From contig CALKWG010000219.1 in the NCBI GenBank assembly GCA_938004315.1, positions 1 through 8,236 on the forward strand: 8,236 bases of DNA, read 5' to 3'. This document shows, piece after piece, positions 1 through 6,072 of the stretch. This DNA is from an uncultured Spirochaetaceae bacterium. GTDB taxonomy: Bacteria > Spirochaetota > Spirochaetia > Treponematales > UBA12059. Below the pieces are notes generated by a model. It searched no databases and was not told where the DNA came from. It saw only the letters and a program-made list of their open reading frames with translations. Made by a program: the position numbers and the translations under genes. Every line of letters starts with the position of its first letter. The first letter of the stretch is position 1.

Positions 1-44
1 CACCGAGATCTACACTCTTTCCCTACACGACGCTCTTCCGATCT
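1..44 (+). other. Illumina TruSeq universal (P5) adapter remnant, not biological
   Basis: The first 44 bases are the 3' part of the Illumina TruSeq universal adapter, ending in the familiar CGCTCTTCCGATCT, with biological sequence starting at base 45. Read on the minus strand, the adapter extends the neighbouring VWA gene by the peptide IGRASCRERV and then a TAG stop at 10-12. That tail and stop are artefacts. The match is by recognition of the adapter sequence and is unambiguous over the whole stretch. It means the left edge is an untrimmed read or contig end, so nothing can be said about what really follows the VWA gene. Confidence 0.98.
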
Positions 45-480
45 CGGCCTCCGGCAGCTTGGCCAAGTATTGCAGGAGGTAGCGCAGGGCGCCGACTAAG
101 TCGGTGCTCTTGGCTACGGGGTAGAGCAGGTATAGCCTGGCCAAAGCGCTTTGGACGTCGGCCTGGGTGCGCAGGGGCTGCGCTATTTCGAGCTGGGCGT
201 TGTCCGAGAACGAGAGTAGATGGAACGAGTCGCCCGATCGTGCGTAGTCCCTGAGCACGCCGGTGACGACGAAGTCGACCACCTGAGAATAATAGGGCAG
301 CATGCTCCTGGAGGAATCCAGGAGCACGACGATGTCGCTACGGCTCGTCGCCTGGGCGGCCGCGGCGAGGGGAAGCGCCGCCGCGAGGGCCAGGACGGCC
401 CCGAGCGTCAACGCGGCCCGGAGGCCGGGGGCGCGGCGGACGCGGCCGCCGGCAGTTTGAAATCGGGCTATCGTAGGCAT
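45..480 (-). CDS. Secreted von Willebrand factor type A domain protein, 3' end missing
   Basis: The gene encodes the first 145 residues of an exported VWA-domain protein; the rest is lost at the adapter junction. The N-terminus has an Arg-containing region (to about residue 21), a hydrophobic Ala/Leu stretch (22-42) and a plausible signal peptidase site after AAA at residue 42. The VWA domain starts at about residue 49 with a buried strand (IVVLL) and the metal-binding MIDAS motif DSSRS (D55, S57, S59). A second MIDAS element, STD at 125-127, lies at the expected distance. The third MIDAS aspartate would lie beyond the break. VWA domains bind a divalent metal and partner proteins; the partner cannot be told here. 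The start ATG at 480-478 is preceded by a purine-rich site (GAAGGGGGG), and the gene begins 18 bases after the greA stop, so it is probably cotranscribed. Placement in periplasm or envelope is inferred from the signal peptide. Confidence 0.88.
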
Positions 481-498
481 GGCGCCCCCCTTCGGGCT

Positions 499-3186
499 TT
501 ATGAAATGACGGCTTCCTTGATGGACAGGACCGTGTAGCTGAACTGCCTGTCGTGGATGCTGAACTTGAGCTTGTCGCCGGGCTTATGGTTCAAGAGCCG
601 CTTGCCCAGCGGCGACAGGTACGAGATCACGTGCTTGGTCGGATCGGATTCCCAGGGGCCGAGTATGGTGTACTCCTCGTCAACCCCGTCCAGCTCGTTA
701 CGGAGCTGCACGGTCGTACCGAAGGCGATCTTGCCGACGCTGATCGAACCGGGGTCGAAGATCTGAGCGCGGTCGATCTCGTTCTTCAGCTTGCCGACCT
801 TGGCGTTCAGTTCGTCCTGCTTCTCCTTGGCCGCCTTGTATTCGGCGTTCTCCCGGAGGTCGCCGAGCGAAAGCGCGTACGCGATCTCCTTCTGGTTGGC
901 CGGCACGTCTTCGCCCATGATCTTGGCCAGGAGCTTGGTCTTCTCCTCGTACTTGGAGGCGGTGACCATGAGCCCGCGCGACACGACGATCTTCTCTTCC
1001 TCGTCGGGGAACTGGAAGTCGGGATGGCGCTCGGCGATGCGCTTGCGCAGGCGCAGCTTCATGGCCGGATCGAGGTCCTTAACGTCCATGACGAGGGTAT
1101 AGATGCGCTCGATCGTGTCCTTGTCGGCTTCGTCCAGGTGAGCCTCCAGGCGGCCTTCCTTGAAGAGGATGGCGTCGACCTGCTTGTTGATGCGCTTGTT
1201 CTCGGCGGTGTCGCGGTGGTTTTCGATCTCCTTGAAGCTGATGTCCAGGATGTGGATCAGCGTGAACAGCACCTTGTCGAAGGGCATCCCTATGGCCTTC
1301 ACCCAATCTTCGTCCCAGAGGTTCTTGACGATCCAGACGAAGGCTTCGCGGTGGTCGCGGTAGTTCTCGATGATGGAGACCACGATGTCCTGCAGGCGCT
1401 CGACCTCGCCGGCGGCGAGCAGGGTTTCCACGATGGACTTGTTCAAGGCGTAGGGGAAGAGTTTGGCGTAGATCTCCGCCCAGTCGGACATCACGGCCTT
1501 GATGTTGAGGAGGAGCGAGCGCTTGAGCTCGGCGTCCTTCATAGCCAGGTAGACGCCTACGACGTCGTCGCATTCGCCCATGAGCTCGGCGAAGCTGGCC
1601 TGGACCGACCCCTTGAGGTGGCTCTTCTTGGCGGCGAGCTCCTTCAAGAACAGGTAGGAGCCTAGGACGTTCTCGTTCACTTGGGAATACGACTTCACGT
1701 AGCCGGCGAAGTAGGCCGTCATCTCGGCGAAGAGCTCGGAGTCGGGATCGCCGCTCTCCAGGAAGGTGCGGGCGTCCTGCACGCGGGCGAAGAAGGTCTT
1801 CTGCGCCTTGAACTGATTATAGATTTTCTCCTCGAAGGAGAGCGGGCGGTCGCGGACGATATAGGTGCCCACCGAATCGGAGGCGTTGCCGAAGCGGCTA
1901 TCGGTCTTAAGGAGGTCGCGGGCCTTGGCGCTCCAGCTATTCCACTCGCTGGCGCTCAGCACCGAGGGCACGAGCTCGGCCTTGACGCGCTTCATGTCGG
2001 CGCGGTTGTCGAAGCTGCGGATGATGGTGACCAAGGCCCAGGCGATGTCTTCCTTCACCTTATCGTGGAGCTTGTCCTTGCTCCAGATGGCCTTGAGCAC
2101 CCAGATATGGTCCTTGGACAGGGTCACGAGGCTCTCGACCGCCATCTTGAGGCCCATATGGTGGTCGCGCTTCTTGGCGAAGTCGACGGTGATGTCGTCG
2201 CCCTTGATGGCCTTGATGCGGCCGATGTTCCAGCTGCGGTGGAATACGAAGTTGCCCACGTCGAAGGCGATATGCTTCTCGAAGTCGGCTATGGCCTCGT
2301 GCAGGTTGCGATAGCCCTGTGAGAGGTTGGAGATGCGGATGTACTCGTCTACGTAGCTATGGCCGGCGTACTTGGCCTTGTAGACCTCGACGATCTCCTT
2401 GCGCATCTGCGGGTTGCGGTCGTCGTAGTCGATGATCGTCTTCAGGAGCGAGAGGGCCGTGTCCCAGTCGCCCACGGCTTTGTAGCGCTTATAGAGCTCG
2501 GTGAGGAGCAGGGCGGCCTTATCCTCGGATATCTGCTTGGCTATCTTGCGCTGGGCGTGCAGGAAGAAGTCGATGTCGGCCGGGGCGTGCTCGATGAGCT
2601 TGGCCCAGACCTCCTTGGCGTTGGAGAAAAGCGACTTGTTGATGTAGCGGTTGAGCGCCTTGCGGTAGTATTCGACGGCGCCCTCGAGGTCGCCGTCCTT
2701 CTCCTTTTTCTCGGCGATCAGCTTGACGATGTCGGCCTCTTCGTAGTCGACGCGCACGAGCCGCTCCCAGGCGGCGTACATCTCGTCGACCTTCTCCTCG
2801 TTCTCGTAGCACTCGGCCAGGCGGCTCAGCGCGTTGCGGTTCTCGCCGTAGTCCAGCATGCGGGCGCAGATGTACTCGACGACGGCCCACTTGCGGTTGT
2901 CGGCGAAGATGTTGATGAGCGCCACCATGTTCGAGTCGTCGATCTGCTGGCGCGAGAGGCCTATGATGCCGGAGAGGTAGAGGGCGGCGATGGAGTTCTT
3001 GCTATGGCCGAGGTGCTCCTCGCATACTTCCTTGAATTCGTCGAGGGCCTTCTCGCGCGCGGCCTCGTGGAACAGCGCGTCGAGCTCCTTGATCTGATTG
3101 ACCGTATAGCCGGATAAGGTGGCGCGGGTCCATTTCTCCTCGTTCAGGAGCTCTTGCAGTTTCTTAGCTATCGGCGATTCGGCCAT
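499..3186 (-). CDS. greA: Transcription elongation factor GreA with long N-terminal helical-repeat extension
   Basis: The 895-residue protein carries a Gre factor at its C-terminus. Gre factors enter the RNA polymerase secondary channel and stimulate cleavage of backtracked transcripts. The coiled-coil tip is clear (LGDLRENAEYKAAKEKQ), with the two acidic catalytic residues at D776 and E779, equivalent to D41 and E44 of E. coli GreA. The FKBP-like C-terminal domain covers about 812-895 (FGTTVQL to FSYTVLSI). Ordinary GreA is about 158 residues, so some 730 residues are extra. Residues 60-300 are alpha-helical, TPR-like repeats (for example VEYYRKALNRY at 171-181). Residues 305-345 (VGNFVFHRSWNIGRI) resemble a small SH3/Tudor-like beta barrel. 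The rest to about 735 is predicted helical, with no family recognised. From memory, similar long GreA proteins occur in Borrelia, Treponema and, shorter, Chlamydia. The start ATG at 3186 has a strong GGAAGAGGAG site 7 bases upstream and follows the TPR gene by 22 bases. The reading frame is intact. Confidence 0.94.
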   Translation of the reverse strand: MAESPIAKKLQELLNEEKWTRATLSGYTVNQIKELDALFHEAAREKALDEFKEVCEEHLGHSKNSIAALYLSGIIGLSRQQIDDSNMVALINIFADNRKWAVVEYICARMLDYGENRNALSRLAECYENEEKVDEMYAAWERLVRVDYEEADIVKLIAEKKEKDGDLEGAVEYYRKALNRYINKSLFSNAKEVWAKLIEHAPADIDFFLHAQRKIAKQISEDKAALLLTELYKRYKAVGDWDTALSLLKTIIDYDDRNPQMRKEIVEVYKAKYAGHSYVDEYIRISNLSQGYRNLHEAIADFEKHIAFDVGNFVFHRSWNIGRIKAIKGDDITVDFAKKRDHHMGLKMAVESLVTLSKDHIWVLKAIWSKDKLHDKVKEDIAWALVTIIRSFDNRADMKRVKAELVPSVLSASEWNSWSAKARDLLKTDSRFGNASDSVGTYIVRDRPLSFEEKIYNQFKAQKTFFARVQDARTFLESGDPDSELFAEMTAYFAGYVKSYSQVNENVLGSYLFLKELAAKKSHLKGSVQASFAELMGECDDVVGVYLAMKDAELKRSLLLNIKAVMSDWAEIYAKLFPYALNKSIVETLLAAGEVERLQDIVVSIIENYRDHREAFVWIVKNLWDEDWVKAIGMPFDKVLFTLIHILDISFKEIENHRDTAENKRINKQVDAILFKEGRLEAHLDEADKDTIERIYTLVMDVKDLDPAMKLRLRKRIAERHPDFQFPDEEEKIVVSRGLMVTASKYEEKTKLLAKIMGEDVPANQKEIAYALSLGDLRENAEYKAAKEKQDELNAKVGKLKNEIDRAQIFDPGSISVGKIAFGTTVQLRNELDGVDEEYTILGPWESDPTKHVISYLSPLGKRLLNHKPGDKLKFSIHDRQFSYTVLSIKEAVIS

Positions 3187-3208
3187 ATCGGTTCTCCTCT
3201 TCCTGTGG

Positions 3209-4144
3209 CTATGCGATGTACAGCTTATACACGTTCGGATCCAGGAGCTTGATCTTGAGCAAGAGCTCGTCGATGCGCTCCTTGGGTTCGCGGCGGCTCA
3301 CGTAGCAGTCGGCGAGCCAGAAGTATCGGTTGATGAGACGGGGCAGGAGCACGGCGCGGCGCGAGCCGTCCGAGGCCAGCTCGGTCTCCATTTCATAGAT
3401 CGATTGCTTGATGCGGCTTATCTCCATGGGCTTGAGCTCGCGCTTGACGGAGAAGACGGCGAGGAGCTCGCCGTAGACCGGGATCCACTCGGCCGCCTCG
3501 TGCTCGCCCTGCGCGTGCTCCATGGCCTTCGCGGCCAGGCGCCGCACGCTCTCCGACTCGACGCCGGCCAGGTCGACCCGCTGGGGGTTGATGAAGAACG
3601 CCTCCCTGAAGAGCGCCTTGCTCATGCGCGTCTCGCCGATCAAGCCGTAGCAATCGGCCAGCTCCGAAAGGAGTGCCGCGTCGTCCTTGCGTAGCTTGGC
3701 CGCCTTCTCGAAGGTCGCGACCGCCGCCTCGTAATCCCCGAGCCCCTTCAGGGCCTTGCCTAGGCGTATGGCCAACTCCGGATCCGGGGTCTCGCCGGGC
3801 AACTCCAGCTGGCGGTATCGCGACAGGGCCAAGCCGCAGGCATAGTGCTTGAAGGCGAGGGCGGGGCGCTCTACCGGGGCGCAGATGCGGCCGGCGAAGT
3901 CCTGGAAGGCGCGGAGCCGGGCCATGCAGAGGTCGCCCCCCTCCAAAGGGTCGGTCCGGGCCTCGATGCGCTTGGCCGAGTCCTGCCACCAGCGCGCGTG
4001 CTTCAAGGCGCAGATAAGCTCGGGGTGCTCGAAGTCGAGCGACAGTCCTTCTTCGAGCTTGGCGTGGGCCGCGTCGAGGTCCAGCGAGGCGAGGAGTGAA
4101 TAGCTTGTCTCAAGGAGCGCGTCAACGCCCTGCTGGTCGGCCAT
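3209..4144 (-). CDS. Cytoplasmic TPR-repeat protein, first gene of the greA operon
   Basis: The protein has 311 residues, with no signal peptide or membrane segment. Helix pairs of TPR type are clear at about 122-153 (PELAIRLGKALKGLGDYEAA) and 155-188 (LLSELADCYGLIGETRMSKA). Less regular ones lie at about 8-40, and a final helical pair at about 265-303. TPR proteins are protein-binding scaffolds; no enzymatic motif is visible. The frame is also open to an ATG at 4192, but that codon lies inside the promoter spacer (-35 at 4213-4208, -10 at 4189-4184), so it cannot be on a transcript made from this promoter. The ATG at 4144 is therefore chosen, with a weak AAAGAAG site upstream and no alternative GTG or TTG nearby. 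It is followed after 22 bases by greA, whose extension is also TPR-like; a shared complex is possible but only inferred. Its exact function is unknown. Confidence 0.85.
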   Translation of the reverse strand: MADQQGVDALLETSYSLLASLDLDAAHAKLEEGLSLDFEHPELICALKHARWWQDSAKRIEARTDPLEGGDLCMARLRAFQDFAGRICAPVERPALAFKHYACGLALSRYRQLELPGETPDPELAIRLGKALKGLGDYEAAVATFEKAAKLRKDDAALLSELADCYGLIGETRMSKALFREAFFINPQRVDLAGVESESVRRLAAKAMEHAQGEHEAAEWIPVYGELLAVFSVKRELKPMEISRIKQSIYEMETELASDGSRRAVLLPRLINRYFWLADCYVSRREPKERIDELLLKIKLLDPNVYKLYIA

Positions 4145-4183
4145 GTAGCTTCTTTGTGTTCCGCATGCTCGAAGATCTTTTTG

Positions 4184-4213
4184 ATTGTACATGAATTACG
4201 CGAGACTAGTCAA
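4184..4213 (-). promoter_or_regulatory. Sigma70-type promoter of the TPR-greA-VWA operon
   Basis: On the minus strand there is a -35 box TTGACT (4213-4208, 5 of 6 consensus bases), an 18-base spacer and a -10 box TACAAT (4189-4184, 5 of 6). Transcription should start near 4177, a purine on the minus strand, giving a leader of about 33 bases before the ATG at 4144. It is the best promoter match in the window and settles the start of the first gene. An 8-base palindrome overlaps its -35 box. Confidence 0.75.
4204..4211. repeat. 8-base perfect palindrome overlapping the -35 box
   Basis: GACTAGTC reads the same on both strands and shares four bases with the -35 box of the minus-strand promoter. 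A palindrome there could be a small operator half, but eight bases is short and it does not extend further, so regulatory meaning is only a possibility. Confidence 0.3.
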
Positions 4214-4286
4214 TGAATATGCGTTTTACCGCGGATTTTGCGGCCTATCGCAAACGCGCCCCCTCGCACGCCGCGCGGCCACGCCC

Positions 4287-4339
4287 GCGCGAGCGCGCGT
4301 TGCGCGAGCGCGCGTTGCGCGAGCGCGCGTTGCGCGAGC
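4287..4339 (+). repeat. 15-bp GC-rich tandem repeat upstream of rpe, 3.5 copies
   Basis: The unit GCGCGAGCGCGCGTT occurs three times exactly (4287-4301, 4302-4316, 4317-4331) and then for eight bases (4332-4339). Each junction can form a 5-bp stem, CGCGC with GCGCG around a GTT loop. The repeat lies in the divergent intergenic region, 27 bases before the rpe ATG. It is translatable as an RERAL repeat in frame with rpe, but that reading has no resemblance to any Rpe N-terminus and I treat it as non-coding. Each copy contains TTGCGC; the last one sits 18 bases before the proposed rpe -10 box and could act as a weak -35. Exact repeats of this type are prone to copy-number change by slippage. Confidence 0.85.
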
Positions 4340-4359
4340 CTTCCGCGCCATGGTACTAT
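4330..4359 (+). promoter_or_regulatory. Proposed rpe promoter with extended -10, leaderless transcript likely
   Basis: TGGTACTAT at 4351-4359 is an extended -10 element (TG, one base, then TACTAT, 4 of 6 consensus bases). A weak -35 candidate TTGCGC (4330-4335) from the last tandem repeat lies 18 bases upstream. Initiation about 7 bases after the -10 would fall on 4366, the A of the rpe start codon, so the mRNA would have little or no leader. Consistent with this, no good Shine-Dalgarno sequence precedes rpe; only GGGA at 4361-4364 is present, one base from the start codon and too close. Confidence 0.45.
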
Positions 4360-4365
4360 CGGGAC

Positions 4366-5016
4366 ATGAAGACGCCCCTCATCGCCCCCTCGGTGCTGTC
4401 AGCCGATTTCGCCGACATGGGACCCGCCTTGGCCCTCGTCGAGCGGGCGGGCGCGCCGTGGCTGCATTTAGACGTCATGGACGGCCGCTTCGTCCCCAAC
4501 CTCACCTTCGGCCCTAAGATGGTCGCCGACCTGCGTAAGCGCAGCGGCCTCTTCTTCGACGTACACCTGATGACCGTCGAGCCGGAGTCCCTGGTCGACC
4601 CTTTCGTCGCCGCCGGCGCCGACGCGATCACCTTCCACCTCGAGGCCTCGATACACGCCCACCGGCTGACGCAGCGCATACGCGACGCGGGTAAGCTGGC
4701 CGGCGTCTCCATCGTCCCCTCCACGCCGGTCGCCGCCCTGGCCGAACTTTTGCCCTACGTCGACCTCGTGCTCGTCATGTCGGTCAACCCGGGCTTCGGC
4801 GGGCAGTCCATGATACCGAGCTCTTTGGATAAGCTGGAGCTCCTCAAGGCCGAGCGCGAAAGGCGCGGTTTGTCGTATATGATAGAGATCGACGGCGGCA
4901 TCCACGGCGGCAACGCGCGCGAGGCCATAGCGCGCGGCGCAGACGCCCTGGTCATGGGCAGCGCCTTCTTCGGCGCAGCCGACCCGGCGGCCCTGGTCCG
5001 CGAGGCCCTCTCGTAG
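4366..5016 (+). CDS. rpe: Ribulose-phosphate 3-epimerase
   Basis: This 216-residue TIM-barrel enzyme interconverts D-ribulose 5-phosphate and D-xylulose 5-phosphate in the non-oxidative pentose phosphate pathway, in the cytoplasm. The metal ligands and catalytic residues are all present: H34 and D36 in LHLDVMDG, H67 in DVHLM, and D176 in EIDGGI. The phosphate-binding elements are VNPGFGGQ (140-147), DGGI (176-179) and MGSAFF (197-202). The N-terminal APSVLSADF is also typical, and the length matches the family (about 215-230). The ATG at 4366 is chosen because the protein then starts exactly where the family does. The frame is open upstream to 4213, but that stretch only encodes a low-complexity RERAL repeat across the intergenic repeat. 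The gene is divergent from the greA operon and followed by a separate promoter, so it may be monocistronic or read through into the next operon, as no terminator hairpin was seen after it. Confidence 0.97.
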   Translation: MKTPLIAPSVLSADFADMGPALALVERAGAPWLHLDVMDGRFVPNLTFGPKMVADLRKRSGLFFDVHLMTVEPESLVDPFVAAGADAITFHLEASIHAHRLTQRIRDAGKLAGVSIVPSTPVAALAELLPYVDLVLVMSVNPGFGGQSMIPSSLDKLELLKAERERRGLSYMIEIDGGIHGGNAREAIARGADALVMGSAFFGAADPAALVREALS

Positions 5017-5029
5017 GAGCCTCTAGTAC

Positions 5030-5038
5030 TGCTATAAA
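5030..5038 (+). promoter_or_regulatory. Extended -10 promoter of the secreted TPR/dtd operon
   Basis: TGCTATAAA at 5030-5038 is an extended -10 element: TG, one base, then TATAAA, which matches 5 of 6 consensus bases. No good -35 box is seen at 16-18 bases upstream, which is tolerated when the TG extension is present. The predicted start is near 5045, leaving a leader of about 29 bases with a strong AAGGA site. It lies between the rpe stop and the next gene. Confidence 0.55.
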
Positions 5039-5060
5039 TGTTCCGAGAATAAAACGGTGG

Positions 5061-5065
5061 AAGGA
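5061..5065 (+). promoter_or_regulatory. Ribosome binding site deciding the ATG start of the secreted TPR gene
   Basis: AAGGA within GGAAGGA lies 8 bases before the ATG at 5074 but only 2 bases before the in-frame GTG at 5068. The spacing favours the ATG, which also gives a cleaner signal peptide (MNGKR followed by a hydrophobic core). Confidence 0.65.
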
Positions 5066-5073
5066 CGGTGGCT

Positions 5074-6072
5074 ATGAACGGAAAACGCCTCGCGATATCG
5101 GCAGCCATAGCGCTCGCGGCCATGGGGGCCGTTTTCGGGCAGGCGACGCCGCAGGCGACGCCGCAGGCGGAGACTCTCAGGCGCGGTATCGAGCTATTCG
5201 CCCAGGGCCGCTATGCCGAGTCCGTCCCGCTCTTCGACGGGCTGTTCCTGGACGCCGGCGCCGGCGGCCTCCGCGCGGAGGGGGCGTACTGGTCGGCCAT
5301 GGCCCAGCTGGCCTTAGGCGACGCGCGCGCGGCGGATCGCGCTATCGATCTGTTCCTGGCGAACTTCCCCTCGCATCCGCGCGTCGCCGAGCTGAGCTAT
5401 CAGCGAGGCCGCGTGGCATACCTGCTCGAAGACTACGAACGCGCCGTGCTGGCGCTCAACGCGTATAACGCGGCGAACCCCGACGGGGAGTACGCGGGCG
5501 CCGCCCTTTTCTGGGCCGCCGAGAGCCTCTACGCCTTAGGGCGCCTGCCCGAGGCCGACAAGCTGTACCGCGGCATGCTCGAGCGCTTCCCCGACCACGT
5601 CAAGGCCGAGGCCGCCCGTTACCGGATCGCCCTCGTCCAGTTTAAATACCGCGAGGACGAGCTATTAACCCTCCTTAAATGGAGCCATGAGGAATCCCTC
5701 CGCGTCGTCGAGGAGTTCCAGCGCCGCGAACGGGCCTACGAGCAGGCCTTAGCGGTATATCAGCGCCGCTACGGCGAGGTGAAGACCGGCACGGCCCAGG
5801 CCCAGCTCTCCTTAGAGGAGGAGCTCGCCGGCCTCAAGCGCTCTATGGACGACCTGGCTACGCAGCTACGCGCGCGGGACGAGCGTATACGCGGCCTCGA
5901 GGCCGAGCTGGCCTCGGCGAAGGCGGCCTCCGCTCAGCCGGCGACCGGGCAGCCGGCCGACGGCCAAGGACTCGCCGAGCGCGAAGCGCTCCTCCTCATG
6001 AAGGAGCGCGGCCTCGAGCTCGTCGCCTTCTATCTCGAAGCCCTGAACGCGGCCAGCGGGAGCCAGAAATGA
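5074..6072 (+). CDS. Secreted TPR and coiled-coil protein, first gene of an envelope operon
   Basis: The 332-residue protein starts with a signal peptide (MNGKR, then an Ala-rich hydrophobic core to about residue 22, cleavage probably before Q23). It has no lipobox cysteine, so it should be a soluble periplasmic protein. A short QATP repeat (23-30) follows. Four TPR-like units cover about 33-60, 69-100, 105-137 and 142-173, arranged as in periplasmic assembly proteins of the BamD/YbgF(CpoB) type. Residues about 205-283 form a charged coiled coil (EEFQRRERAYEQ, LRARDERIRGLEAELA), then a Pro/Gln linker (286-298) and a final helix (301-326). No enzymatic motif was found. Unlike CpoB, the coiled coil lies after the TPRs instead of before them, so I do not name it. 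It heads a compact operon, and the next gene overlaps its stop by ATGA. A periplasmic scaffold role is inferred. Confidence 0.85.
   Translation: MNGKRLAISAAIALAAMGAVFGQATPQATPQAETLRRGIELFAQGRYAESVPLFDGLFLDAGAGGLRAEGAYWSAMAQLALGDARAADRAIDLFLANFPSHPRVAELSYQRGRVAYLLEDYERAVLALNAYNAANPDGEYAGAALFWAAESLYALGRLPEADKLYRGMLERFPDHVKAEAARYRIALVQFKYREDELLTLLKWSHEESLRVVEEFQRRERAYEQALAVYQRRYGEVKTGTAQAQLSLEEELAGLKRSMDDLATQLRARDERIRGLEAELASAKAASAQPATGQPADGQGLAEREALLLMKERGLELVAFYLEALNAASGSQK
5140..5169 (+). repeat. 12-bp coding tandem repeat (QATP), 2.5 copies
   Basis: CAGGCGACGCCG occurs twice exactly (5140-5151, 5152-5163) and then for six bases. It encodes QATPQATPQA just after the signal peptide cleavage site of the secreted TPR protein, a position where flexible linkers are common. 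It stays in frame whatever its copy number. Confidence 0.75.

Noticed and set aside
553..1665. Long open frame of 370 codons on the plus strand opposite greA, and similar ones at 1681-2322 and 2359-3117
   Set aside because: These are antisense shadows created by GC-rich codon bias in greA. Their translations are rich in Val, Leu, Asp and Gly with no domain, and the minus-strand frame has unmistakable GreA motifs.
4229..4243. Short inverted repeat CCGC/GCGG in the intergenic region
   Set aside because: A 4-bp stem with a 7-base loop in GC-rich DNA is expected by chance and lacks any T-run or link to a promoter.
4213..4365. A 51-codon N-terminal extension of rpe starting at 4213
   Set aside because: It overlaps the minus-strand promoter and consists largely of an RERAL repeat made by the 15-bp tandem repeat. 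Rpe proteins begin at the position given by the ATG at 4366.
4185..4517. Open frame of 110 codons on the plus strand across the intergenic region
   Set aside because: It runs through the tandem repeat (ARVARARVARARVARA) and into rpe in the wrong frame. It has no ribosome binding site or domain.
5017..5067. Possible terminator after rpe
   Set aside because: No stem followed by a T-run was found. The only symmetric element is the 6-base AGTACT, so read-through from rpe into the next operon cannot be excluded.
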